Assembly: GCA_964495085.1 (NCBI GenBank)
Contig: CAZBUK010000003.1
Coordinates: forward strand, 11,895 to 75,894
DNA from: CAZBUK01 sp964495085
GTDB taxonomy: Bacteria > Bacteroidota > Ignavibacteria > T3Sed10-11
Direction of reading: 5' to 3'
Length of the DNA: 64,000 nt
Positions 26,708 to 36,050 of this stretch are shown one piece after another; the first letter of the stretch is position 1, and each line of letters starts with the position of its first letter. The translations under genes were made by a program, and so were the position numbers. The notes under the pieces were generated by a model, which saw only the letters and a program-made list of their open reading frames with translations, searched no databases and was not told where the DNA came from.

Positions 26708-29700
26708 ATGATTAATTCAAGATTCTACCTGTTTCCTTTTATCATATTGCTTTTGGGTCTCGGCATCACTTCAGCACAGGATCTCCCAACAGAACAGAGA
26801 TTCGGACATCTGGATGGGGTCATAACGGACCTATCAACAGGAGCGCCGCTCATAGGTGCTAACGTTATTCTCGAGGGCACAAGTTTAGGATCCGCCACCG
26901 ATCAAAATGGTAAGTATAGTATTCTCAGAGTTCCCTCAGGATCGCATACACTTGCTGTTAGCTATATCGGTTATCAAAACGTGAAATTGGAGATCGATGT
27001 ACCGGGCGGAGAAACGACCACCTACGATGTGTCGTTGGCATTTCATTATGTTGAAGGTGAAGTCGTTACAATAACCGCGCAAGCGAGCGGGCAAATGCAG
27101 GCAATAAACGAGCAACTAAGCGCCCGAACAATAAAAAACATTGTAGCCGCTGAACGTATTCGTGAGTTACCCGATGAGAATGCCGCTACGGCTCTCAGCA
27201 GGTTACCGGGGGTTTCTCTACAGGAAGGAGACAAAGTAGTCGTACGCGGGATTCAGGCAAAATTGAATACTGTTCTTATAAATGGCATACAACTTCCAGC
27301 GACTACAACAACAGACCGATCGACTAATCTCGGATTTATCTCATCTAACATGCTTGCGGGGGTCGAGGTAACTAAAGCAGTTACTCCCGATATGGACGCA
27401 AATGCTATCGGCGGGGTCGTCAATCTTCGACTCAGGGAAGCTCCGGTTGACTGGCATTTCGATATATCGACGCAAGGTTCGTACAATACTCAGAATCGAA
27501 CATATCCCGGGCAAAACTATCAGGTATGGATAAGCGGTAGCAACAGGTTTTTAGACAATAAGCTCGGAGTATTCTTACAGGGGAACAGTTACCGGCAGGA
27601 TGCTGGCCCGGATATCGGCAATGTCGTATATGAGAGGATGGGGCCGGGACAGGATCGCCAATACGGCGAGGCGACTTGGGGTATGCAGCAGTTCGAATAC
27701 ATGAATGAGATCAACGTGACGGAACAATACGGGGGAAGTCTTATTCTCGATTTTGTCTTGCCCCGCGGCAAACTCATGCTGCAGAATACGTATGCATACA
27801 CGAACCCCAACAACACGCAGCATATGGACCGGCTGGGAATCGGCGCCGGCTCCCTGCTAAACCGGCTCGAGCGCAACATTTTTTCTAAGCATGTCCTGGT
27901 TAACGCATTGCAGGGAGATAACAGGTTTGGTTCAATCAACGTTGATTATGGCGTATCGCATGCGCAATCCCGTCAGGACACAGATTTATGGTACTGGGTC
28001 GAGTGGAATCCGGTCGCGGCATTCGACGGATTCGGCGAAAGTGTACGGCGCTTCTTTACCCCGGAGGACGTGTACAAAATACAATACTACGATGACTTCA
28101 GGGCGGGACAGACAGTCAGGGACGGCAGTACGCGCAGCGAATTTTTTAAGGAGCGGCAGGTTGTTGCCCACATGAACGTGACCGTGCCCGTCACGATATC
28201 CAGCTTTATATCAGGGGATATCAAGACGGGAGGCAAAGTGAATTTCCTCGGCCGTGAAAACGATACACAGCGCTCTTTTGCGCGTCTTTCGGAGGGCGAT
28301 AACAATCGGACCGCACGGGATTTTCTTGTGGATGTGGTCGGCGTCGCCAATTGGAACAGTCCATTGCGGTTCCTGGACTTTCGCGACAACAACTTCGATA
28401 AGGGGCAGTATTTTCTTGGCGGAGACTATAACATGCGGGATGTCCTCAGGACGGACTGGATGGATCAATACATGCGTCTGGCTCCGCCCGGTTGGCCCCG
28501 CGGAGAGCAGAGCCCCTTCAACCACATTGCCGATTCCCGAAGGTTCGACTACGAAACAGAGGAACGACTTTCTGCAGGATACCTGATGGCGGATATGAGT
28601 ATCGGCTCGCGGCTCACCGTTTTGGCCGGCGTTCGGTACGAGCATTTCCAAATGGACTATGAAGCCACGTACATGCTCGAGACGCACTTCGACGGGAATG
28701 GACGGGAGATCCTCGTCGAAGAACAAATACAAGCGATGGGAGAACCGCTCACCATTGCAAAGCGAAGTGTCGATCACTGGTTCCCGAATGTGCAAGTTCG
28801 GTACTGGATTACCAACTGGTTTGACGTGCGGCTTGCGTATACAAAAACGCTCTCGAGGCCCAACTATAATCAACTCATGCCCAATATTTTCGTCACGCAG
28901 GCCAGCGGAGAGGCGGGCAATCCGAATCTGCGGCCGACCGTGTCGGATAATTATGATATCTTCTTTTCATTTTCGAACAATACAGTAGGATTGTTTACCG
29001 TCGGCGGTTTTTATAAGCGCTTGGAGGACGTGGTTCTTCAGCAACGGATCCAACGAGACCTTCTTGATTTGTATGCCCCCGGGGAGATCTCATGGCCCGA
29101 CCCTGCAACCACTCTTCCTAATGTTCGCTCCACACAATTAATTACAACCTTTGTGAATAATCCGCATCCGGCGATAGTACGGGGAATCGAATTCGACTGG
29201 CAGACGAATTTCTGGTATCTGCCGCAACCGTTGAATTCAATGGTCCTGAATATCAATTATACGCGTATCTTCTCTGAAATGGACTACAGGCAGATCATCA
29301 ATATACAACGCACGGATCCCCTGACTGGTCTTCCCGTAGTCACAGTTATTGATACGATACTTACTGCCCGGCTCCTTCAGCAGGGGAATGACGTCGTCAA
29401 TATCGCGGTGGGCGCCGATTATCGCGGTTTTTCCGCGAGGATATCCTTCCGGCTGCAGGGGGATGTGATCACCACTGTCGGCAACCGTCCCGAAGAAGAT
29501 GCATTCACCGAAGATGTGTATTCATGGGATTTCACGCTCAGGCAACGTCTACCGATCCAGGGTATGAGCGTATTTTTTAGCGGCATGAATATCACCCACG
29601 CGCCTACTAATGATTTCCGGCATTTCCGGCGGGACAATGCCGACCCGACGATTGATAATCGAAGCCGTACCACGTTTAGTTCTCGTAGATTTGAGCTGGG

Positions 29701-29719
29701 ATTGCGGTATAGTTTTTAA
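26708..29719 (+). CDS. TonB-dependent outer-membrane receptor 1 (non-SusC type)
   Basis: A 22-stranded-barrel importer for oligosaccharides, 1003 aa. Signal peptide MINSRFYLFPFIILLLGLGITSAQ; AGGAGAGG precedes the ATG. An N-terminal carboxypeptidase-regulatory-like domain (residues 33-120: GVITDLSTGAPLIGANVIL) is followed by the plug (RIRELPDENAATALSRLPGV, VVVRGIQAKLNTVLINGIQL, DMDANAIGGVVNLRLREAP). The barrel contains YTKTLSRPNYNQLMPNIFV and GNPNLRPTVSDNYD and ends LGLRYSF. The plug wording resembles the Caulobacter-type TonB receptors more than SusC. No susD gene follows; instead a T9SS beta-helix protein starts 138 bp downstream. Xylo- or arabinoxylo-oligosaccharides are the likely cargo, inferred from the locus. 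Confidence 0.93.
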   Translation: MINSRFYLFPFIILLLGLGITSAQDLPTEQRFGHLDGVITDLSTGAPLIGANVILEGTSLGSATDQNGKYSILRVPSGSHTLAVSYIGYQNVKLEIDVPGGETTTYDVSLAFHYVEGEVVTITAQASGQMQAINEQLSARTIKNIVAAERIRELPDENAATALSRLPGVSLQEGDKVVVRGIQAKLNTVLINGIQLPATTTTDRSTNLGFISSNMLAGVEVTKAVTPDMDANAIGGVVNLRLREAPVDWHFDISTQGSYNTQNRTYPGQNYQVWISGSNRFLDNKLGVFLQGNSYRQDAGPDIGNVVYERMGPGQDRQYGEATWGMQQFEYMNEINVTEQYGGSLILDFVLPRGKLMLQNTYAYTNPNNTQHMDRLGIGAGSLLNRLERNIFSKHVLVNALQGDNRFGSINVDYGVSHAQSRQDTDLWYWVEWNPVAAFDGFGESVRRFFTPEDVYKIQYYDDFRAGQTVRDGSTRSEFFKERQVVAHMNVTVPVTISSFISGDIKTGGKVNFLGRENDTQRSFARLSEGDNNRTARDFLVDVVGVANWNSPLRFLDFRDNNFDKGQYFLGGDYNMRDVLRTDWMDQYMRLAPPGWPRGEQSPFNHIADSRRFDYETEERLSAGYLMADMSIGSRLTVLAGVRYEHFQMDYEATYMLETHFDGNGREILVEEQIQAMGEPLTIAKRSVDHWFPNVQVRYWITNWFDVRLAYTKTLSRPNYNQLMPNIFVTQASGEAGNPNLRPTVSDNYDIFFSFSNNTVGLFTVGGFYKRLEDVVLQQRIQRDLLDLYAPGEISWPDPATTLPNVRSTQLITTFVNNPHPAIVRGIEFDWQTNFWYLPQPLNSMVLNINYTRIFSEMDYRQIINIQRTDPLTGLPVVTVIDTILTARLLQQGNDVVNIAVGADYRGFSARISFRLQGDVITTVGNRPEEDAFTEDVYSWDFTLRQRLPIQGMSVFFSGMNITHAPTNDFRHFRRDNADPTIDNRSRTTFSSRRFELGLRYSF

Positions 29720-29857
29720 CGTTGTGTTAAAAAATATCAGACCGTGTTATTCACAGCATCTAAACAGATATGAAAGGAGGGATAATAATAAAAACCAAAA
29801 TCTTCATGTTCCTTCTGCAATTAATCAATCATATTTTACATTAAGGAGGCGGCAGAT

Positions 29858-31726
29858 ATGAGAAAGGTTATGTTACTAATGATTCCATTATTGCTGGGTT
29901 TTGGATTTCTAAGTAGTGCAGAAGCTCAGGAATTTATGGATTATATATCCGAGATCCGGGGAGATACTGCAGTTGTAAAAAACCTCGCACAGATGGGCGC
30001 ACTGAATAGCCTCGTCGACGCGATTGAATCCGATCCAAATCCTGATGGACGCGTTTACCTTCTTATCCGGGGAACGAACGCTGCGCCATCGCTGTACCTC
30101 CAGGACAGAGGGTATACGATTGAAGCAGAAAGAGCGATTACGATCGTCGGTGAAGATGCGGGTCCGATCGTCGGCGGTACGGAAGGAGACGGTCGGCCGC
30201 CGCTCATTGCAGGCGCTGGCGCTCAGCCGGGTTACTTCTTTACCCACTCAACGGATTTTACGCTCAGGAACCTCGCTGTCGCTACGGGATCCAATACAGG
30301 CGAAGAAGGGTGGTGGACGTTGGGTCCGACCGGGACTGCGGCCCCTTCAGTCGCTACGTACGAAAACGTTCTCATGGAGCATAACAACTGGGTCTTTATT
30401 CAGGGCAACGATGCGCCGGGTATGACGTTGATCATTCGGGACAGTTACTTCATTAATATGACCGGTGTCGGCTGTCGACGGAACGGCGGTGTTTACGATA
30501 GCGTGAGTTATCCGCTCGAGGAATTAATCGTTGAGAACTCAACTCACGTACAGGCGTCGGGAATCATGTATAAATTCAGGAATTTCCCGGCAAAGCGAGT
30601 CGTATTCAATCACAACACGTTCGTCAATAGTACGGGGCAGATCATCACGTCGTTTGGTTATGAATATAACATGATCGTAGCCAATAATCTGTTCGTGAAC
30701 AGCAATGTTCAGGCATTTTATCCCGGGCTGGATGATACCGAAATCGGACTACAGCATCAACCGCACGGAATAATAAATCTGGATCACTTCGAGGGTACGA
30801 ACTGGGCCGGTGAGCCGCACGGCGTCAATCCGGATCTATTGCCCAACGGGTTGGCTACGGTGAGGAAGGTCCTTGTCGATCGGAACGGTGTATACTGGGA
30901 TCCGCGTCTTACACAGATCGTCGACTATCTGAATGACAATAATATTCCCTGCGACGATGCGAATTGTGGTGGTATCGAGGGGGAATGGATGTCCCAGATG
31001 ATCACAATGAATGAGAGAACGCAATCCATGTTCGACGACAATGAGACCTATCCCTTCCTCACGGAAGGTGCCTGGATCATGGAAGGCGATCCGAATTTTG
31101 TGAGCATGGAAGACAACATCGACGACCTGATCGCATGGGGTATTGTTACCGCTCCTGCCGGTAACGACGTTCTTCTCCCCAAGTTCCGTAGTCCCGGCAA
31201 CATGGCGGTAACCGGCGAACCGGAAAATTACAACAATTTTGACTGGCCGTTATATCCGAATCTTGCCTATACCAATGAAGCGTATTTGACTGCCGGTTTA
31301 GGCGGATACCCGCTCGGCGATTTGAACTGGTTCCCGGAGCAAAAAGCAGCCTGGGAAACCGAGAAGGAAGCTCTCTATGTAGAACTGCAATCGGCCTTGA
31401 ACGAAGGACGAACGACATCTGTAAGAGAAATCGGCGGAAACATTCCTTCTTCAATTCACCTCGCACAGAATTATCCTAATCCGTTTAATCCGACGACAGA
31501 AATTCAGTTCTCGTTGCCGAGTCAGGCGCATGTTTCACTCGAGATATATGACATGACCGGTCGTCTGGTTACAACACTGATCAACGGAAATATGTCATCA
31601 GGTAATTACACTGTTACCTGGGATGCAACAAACCAATTTGGTCAGATGGTTAGCAGCGGAATATATCTCTATCGATTGCAGGCCGGAGATATTGTGGAAA
31701 CCAAACGGATGACCTTCATTAAGTAA
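29858..31726 (+). CDS. T9SS-exported right-handed beta-helix protein, partner of TonB receptor 1
   Basis: A surface protein of 622 aa with signal peptide ending SSAEAQ and AAGGAGG at 29843-29849. Residues 90-330 carry short repeating strands typical of a parallel beta-helix (FTLRNLAVATGSN, ATYENVLMEHNNWVFIQGND, RVVFNHNTFVNSTGQI, YNMIVANNLFVNSNVQAF). It ends with a T9SS type A domain: NYPNPFNPTTEIQFSLPSQ ... SSGIYLYRLQAGDIVETKR. No catalytic motif is recognised. Before the sorting domain it has YTNEAYLTAGLGGYPLGDLN, repeated in the homologue at 46951, which also directly follows a TonB receptor. It probably captures glycan at the surface in place of a SusD lipoprotein; weak lyase or glycosidase activity remains possible. 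A strong terminator follows. Confidence 0.85.
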   Translation: MRKVMLLMIPLLLGFGFLSSAEAQEFMDYISEIRGDTAVVKNLAQMGALNSLVDAIESDPNPDGRVYLLIRGTNAAPSLYLQDRGYTIEAERAITIVGEDAGPIVGGTEGDGRPPLIAGAGAQPGYFFTHSTDFTLRNLAVATGSNTGEEGWWTLGPTGTAAPSVATYENVLMEHNNWVFIQGNDAPGMTLIIRDSYFINMTGVGCRRNGGVYDSVSYPLEELIVENSTHVQASGIMYKFRNFPAKRVVFNHNTFVNSTGQIITSFGYEYNMIVANNLFVNSNVQAFYPGLDDTEIGLQHQPHGIINLDHFEGTNWAGEPHGVNPDLLPNGLATVRKVLVDRNGVYWDPRLTQIVDYLNDNNIPCDDANCGGIEGEWMSQMITMNERTQSMFDDNETYPFLTEGAWIMEGDPNFVSMEDNIDDLIAWGIVTAPAGNDVLLPKFRSPGNMAVTGEPENYNNFDWPLYPNLAYTNEAYLTAGLGGYPLGDLNWFPEQKAAWETEKEALYVELQSALNEGRTTSVREIGGNIPSSIHLAQNYPNPFNPTTEIQFSLPSQAHVSLEIYDMTGRLVTTLINGNMSSGNYTVTWDATNQFGQMVSSGIYLYRLQAGDIVETKRMTFIK

Positions 31727-31787
31727 CGTTTGATTCGGCCGGTAAAGAGCTGGCAGAGGTTTACAAACATCGCGATGGATGTACCCT

Positions 31788-31822
31788 AAAAGCCCCGGTC
31801 GTCGGTTTGACCGGGGCTTTTT
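31788..31822 (+). terminator. Rho-independent terminator
   Basis: AAAAGCCCCGGTC (31788-31800), loop GTCGGTTT, then GACCGGGGCTTTTT (31809-31822). A perfect GC-rich stem with a T run, 60 bp after the beta-helix gene. It closes the TonB receptor 1 transcription unit; the next gene begins only 39 bp later. Confidence 0.93.
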
Positions 31823-31861
31823 ATTCAGCATGTATCAAGTCCCAATAAAGAAATTTACTCT

Positions 31862-33613
31862 ATGCGCATCAATACGAAATTTTTCAGATTCTGCATTCTC
31901 GCATGCATACTTAGTCTTCATGGATGTACCGACCGGGAAGATATCGACCTGAATATTATTGCCGAGGTAGGGGATAATTACCGCATAACCTTTCCCGAAC
32001 TGCGCACATATACCGTCGAAAATTACCTGAATCATATTTTCCAGGATCAGATAGAAGCACATGAGACGGCACTGGATCAAATGATCGTTAATCAATTGAA
32101 GCTGATGGATTTCTTTGCAAAAAACCTGCATGAGAATGATGAAATCATGCAAAGCATACGACGCATAATTAACGAAGAGATGACTATACACTATTTTGAA
32201 AAAAAGTATTTGGCGAATTACATCAATGAACAGTCAATCGCCGACGCATATGAACAGATGAAGAAGGAGGTTATTTATAAACAGATTGTTATTCCCAAAT
32301 CAGAAGTAAACGATACCGCAGTTCATGCGAACTTGCGGGAATTGGTTGCAAAGATTCAATCCGACATCGAAGGTGGAGAGGATTTCAGCAAGCTGGCGTC
32401 GCGTTATTCTCAAGACACTGAATCAGTCCGTAGAGGCGGTTATATGCCTCAGCTTATCTGGAAGAATCTCGGGAATCCGATCCAACAGATCATATTCCGA
32501 TCAAACGCAGGCGATGTTCAAAGCATCGAAACCAGGAACGCTTTTTACATTGTGAAAGTCGAGAGGATTAACGAAATAAGCGTTCAACCTTTTGAAAACG
32601 TCAAAGATGAAATCATGGAAACGATGAGGCAGCGATATTTTCAACCTAGTCTTGACGAATTCGAAGATGAAAAGAGACAATCTCTAGAGGAACAGACTCT
32701 TGAATGGAATTATAACGGATTGACTCAGATTGTCGAATGGTCGAACACACCGAACTTCTATGAACTACATTACTCCGATACTCTGCAACGGGCGATCGAC
32801 GATGGACGAAACTTCATGATCGTTACCTACAGGAACGGGAAAGTCGATCTTAAAGGATTTCAACTTTTGCTCGACGATATTTCAACAATCAGACGAGGAG
32901 GTAATCTGAAAATAAACGATATAAAAGATTTCATCGTCGAGGCATTACGTACGGAAATCATTGTGAGGCGGGCATACGAGCTTGAGCTGGATAAAGACAT
33001 CCTGCATGCGTATACGACAAATCCCGTGTTGAGAAATAGAATTGTAAGATTGTATAACGGGCATGTTATAGATGAAAGCATTCCCGAACCGACCGATGCA
33101 TCGCTCCGTCGTTTTTACGATGAGCAGAAAGATTCATTGTTCCATCAACTAGCTGTTGTCAACACGTATGTATTGCTCTATTCGGACGCCGAAGAGGCAC
33201 GTAACCAATGGCAGCGGATTACGGAAGGCGCTGCATTCGAGGACTTGGCAGACCGGTGGTTAGTCAAATCTTTCGTTCGGAGCCGTGACGGAAATATCGA
33301 TTCTCATATGAGCACGGAATATCCATTTTTAGGCGAAACTGCATTCGGAATGGAAGTCGGTGAAGTACAGGGTCCGGTCGAATATACCGATCCGGAGAAT
33401 GGAACACAGTATGCTATACTAAAATGTGCCGCCCGACGGCCTGAGAAAAAGTTAACATACGATGAAGCGAATACTACAATTGAACAAGAATTTAAAAAAT
33501 ATAACCGTGAAAAGATCGAGACTTCGATCCGCAAACAACTGTGGAACAAACACTCGGTTAAGGTCTACCCGGACGCTTTATTACATCATTTAAAAGAGAA
33601 GGAAATAATCTGA
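31862..33613 (+). CDS. PpiC/SurA-like peptidyl-prolyl isomerase lipoprotein
   Basis: Periplasmic folding factor, 583 aa. The signal MRINTKFFRFCILACILSLHGC has a lipobox at Cys22. A parvulin-type domain covers about residues 135-240: YKQIVIPKSEVNDT, GEDFSKLASRYSQDTESVRRGGYMP and NAFYIVKVERI. The rest is helical, with a second, degenerate parvulin-like segment after residue 420 (LFHQLAVVNTYVLLY, GAAFEDLADRWLV, AFGMEVGEVQGPVEYTDPENG). The SurA-like layout suggests help with outer-membrane or secreted proteins, fitting the many barrel and T9SS proteins here. It is followed at 61 and 15 bp gaps by the membrane methyltransferase-like gene and GH9, so an operon is likely. Confidence 0.85.
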   Translation: MRINTKFFRFCILACILSLHGCTDREDIDLNIIAEVGDNYRITFPELRTYTVENYLNHIFQDQIEAHETALDQMIVNQLKLMDFFAKNLHENDEIMQSIRRIINEEMTIHYFEKKYLANYINEQSIADAYEQMKKEVIYKQIVIPKSEVNDTAVHANLRELVAKIQSDIEGGEDFSKLASRYSQDTESVRRGGYMPQLIWKNLGNPIQQIIFRSNAGDVQSIETRNAFYIVKVERINEISVQPFENVKDEIMETMRQRYFQPSLDEFEDEKRQSLEEQTLEWNYNGLTQIVEWSNTPNFYELHYSDTLQRAIDDGRNFMIVTYRNGKVDLKGFQLLLDDISTIRRGGNLKINDIKDFIVEALRTEIIVRRAYELELDKDILHAYTTNPVLRNRIVRLYNGHVIDESIPEPTDASLRRFYDEQKDSLFHQLAVVNTYVLLYSDAEEARNQWQRITEGAAFEDLADRWLVKSFVRSRDGNIDSHMSTEYPFLGETAFGMEVGEVQGPVEYTDPENGTQYAILKCAARRPEKKLTYDEANTTIEQEFKKYNREKIETSIRKQLWNKHSVKVYPDALLHHLKEKEII

Positions 33614-33674
33614 TACACAACGCACGAGATCTTTAATTTTTCCTTTTTTCAAATCAGACGTTTACATTAAATCA

Positions 33675-36035
33675 ATGCTCAATATTCGCGTAATTACTCT
33701 CAATCTACTGATTATTTCCGCCTGCATCCTTTGTTTTGAGATTGTTGCGACGCGAATTACTTCGGTTATATTCGTCAACAATTATGCATTTATCATTCTA
33801 TCTCTTTCTATTCTCGGGCTAAGTTCAGGCGGGATCTATTCGTATTATAAGATCAAAACGAAAAGTGAAAAACAGCTCTCGAGAACACTAAGGACAACAT
33901 TGGTTTTGCTTGCTTCCGTACTGATACTATATACTTTGGCCGTTACGCAACTTCGTATTATCGAAAATTCCGTCTTTTATTTTTTCCTCCTGTTTATCCC
34001 GTTTTTTTTCGCAGGGATATTTTATTCCCAGATTTTTAAAAATTATGCCGCCTTCAGCTTCAAAGTATATGCCGCTGATCTGAGTGGAGCAGCCATCGGA
34101 GCAATCGCCGCAATAGGAGCCATTATTTTTCTCGGGCCGATATCAACGGTCTTAACTCTGTGTTTTCTGGTTTTCGGGTGTGCGCTGAGTTTTAGGGACG
34201 GCCGTAGTAATAAACGAGTCCAGGTAATCGGGTATCCTATCCTTTTGACTGCAATTATTATTATGTTTATTTTCGGCAAAACAATCTCACCTGGTTCGAT
34301 TCCGATCGGTAATTTTCCGGAGAAAGATTTTTATCATGTCTACCCACATTTGAATGTACATTCAGAGATAATAGAAAGCCGCTGGAGTATTTTCGGTCGA
34401 TCCGATCTCGTTCGGCACAGCCACCAGGATATGGTTAAACATCTATTTATCGACGGCTCGGCGGGCTCCCAAATGTTTCGATTCAACGGGGATATCAATA
34501 ATCCCGGTCCGATACTCAGTAACCTTTTATATCGTTTTACTAACTTTATACCTTTTTTATTTTTATCGGAGCACGAAAAAAATAGTATGCTCATCATAGG
34601 TCCGGGAGGCGGTAAAGAAGTATTAACCGGATTATTAGCGGGAGTAGATGAAATCACCGCCGCTGAGATAAATCCTGATTTTGTCAACATTGTAAAAGAC
34701 TACAAAGAATATAACGGCGGCATCTATACGGATTTTCCTAATGTACATATTATCGTACAAGAAGGCAGACAGTATGTCAAGCAGGAAAACAGACAGTACG
34801 ATTTGATCGTCATGGCGCTCCCCTCCACTCAACAGGTACAAAACATTGAAAACTATGCGTTAAGTGAAAATTACCTCCTCACCGTCGAAGCGCTAATGGA
34901 TTACTTCAAAACTCTCACTCCGGAAGGGAGAATAATCTTAACAGTCTACAATCAGTGGGAGCTTAAACGATTAATAGTTACGGTTATTTCCGCGCTTGAT
35001 ATATTGGGTATAGATAAAACTTCGGCAATTAATCACTTCAAAGTTATTGAAGACGAATACTCCCCGACACTTGTTATTAAAAAAAATCCGTACTCAGAAT
35101 ACGATGTATTTCATCGTCTGGATTTTATGAAGGACATGCCCGACGATTTTCCCGAAATATCGTTTTTACCGTATCAATGGAATAATCTCTCGGGTTCAAC
35201 GGTGAACCGTTTATTATCAGACATATACTCGGATCGGATTCCTCTTCGAACGATCATCAGGCAGCAGCCGGTTGATATTTCCCCCTGTTATGACGATAGC
35301 CCGTATTTTTATAAGATCCAACGTGGTATACCGGATAATTTCATTCTTTTATTCGGCATTGTCGGTATATGTAATCTCGGAATAATCGGCATTCCATATC
35401 TGCGTATCAGGAAGAACAATCGAAGGAGGAAAAAAGACACCGGACCGAAGTACCGGTTACCGTTGCTATTATTCTCCTGTCTTGGGATGGGATTTATGAT
35501 ACTCGAGGTATCACTTTTTCAGAAACTCGTTCTGTACTTAGGTACGCCGACAATTTCTCTTTCTATTCTCCTCAGTTCGTTACTGGTCGGAATGGGTTCG
35601 GGAAGCCTCTTCGGGTATAAAATATTCGGTGCCGATCATATTATACGTTTATTCCGCGTCAGCCTGTCGATCGTCCTTATGGGCGTGATTGTGATCATGC
35701 TGTATCCGTACCTCCTCGATACATTGTTGGGGTCGGGTTTGCTATCCCGGGCAGTTATCACTTTTTTTCTCCTGCTCCCGTTCGGTTTCCTGTTGGGTAT
35801 TCCGTTTCCCACAGGTATCCGGTTGTTACGGGATGTGAACATGGAAATATACATCCCGTGGATGTATGCTATTAACGGGACTATGTCGGTATTGGGATCG
35901 ATTCTTGCGGTAACTCTCTCTATGTACTTTGGGTTCACTCCCGCCTTTTTTACAGGATTATCGTTTTATCTGATAATCGCAATCTTTTCATTCAATGATA
36001 TGAAAAAGAAAACCCTGACAGCGAGTAGTTCATAA
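33675..36035 (+). CDS. Polytopic membrane protein with spermidine-synthase-like domain
   Basis: A 786-aa inner-membrane protein. The N-terminal 210 residues hold about six to seven hydrophobic helices (LNLLIISACILCFEIVATRI, AFIILSLSILGLSSGGIYSY). A soluble Rossmann-type domain follows with the SAM-binding motif MLIIGPGGGKEVLTGLLAG, AAEINPDFVNIV and YDLIVMALPSTQQVQN, the pattern of spermidine synthase/SAM methyltransferases. About six further membrane helices occupy residues 550-775. Such fused 'spermidine synthase' membrane proteins are common in environmental bacteria and largely uncharacterised; polyamine synthesis is not assured. The region is noticeably richer in A+T than the glycosidase genes. 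It sits between a folding factor and GH9. Confidence 0.8.
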   Translation: MLNIRVITLNLLIISACILCFEIVATRITSVIFVNNYAFIILSLSILGLSSGGIYSYYKIKTKSEKQLSRTLRTTLVLLASVLILYTLAVTQLRIIENSVFYFFLLFIPFFFAGIFYSQIFKNYAAFSFKVYAADLSGAAIGAIAAIGAIIFLGPISTVLTLCFLVFGCALSFRDGRSNKRVQVIGYPILLTAIIIMFIFGKTISPGSIPIGNFPEKDFYHVYPHLNVHSEIIESRWSIFGRSDLVRHSHQDMVKHLFIDGSAGSQMFRFNGDINNPGPILSNLLYRFTNFIPFLFLSEHEKNSMLIIGPGGGKEVLTGLLAGVDEITAAEINPDFVNIVKDYKEYNGGIYTDFPNVHIIVQEGRQYVKQENRQYDLIVMALPSTQQVQNIENYALSENYLLTVEALMDYFKTLTPEGRIILTVYNQWELKRLIVTVISALDILGIDKTSAINHFKVIEDEYSPTLVIKKNPYSEYDVFHRLDFMKDMPDDFPEISFLPYQWNNLSGSTVNRLLSDIYSDRIPLRTIIRQQPVDISPCYDDSPYFYKIQRGIPDNFILLFGIVGICNLGIIGIPYLRIRKNNRRRKKDTGPKYRLPLLLFSCLGMGFMILEVSLFQKLVLYLGTPTISLSILLSSLLVGMGSGSLFGYKIFGADHIIRLFRVSLSIVLMGVIVIMLYPYLLDTLLGSGLLSRAVITFFLLLPFGFLLGIPFPTGIRLLRDVNMEIYIPWMYAINGTMSVLGSILAVTLSMYFGFTPAFFTGLSFYLIIAIFSFNDMKKKTLTASSS

Positions 36036-36050
36036 TACAAAGGTGCTCGT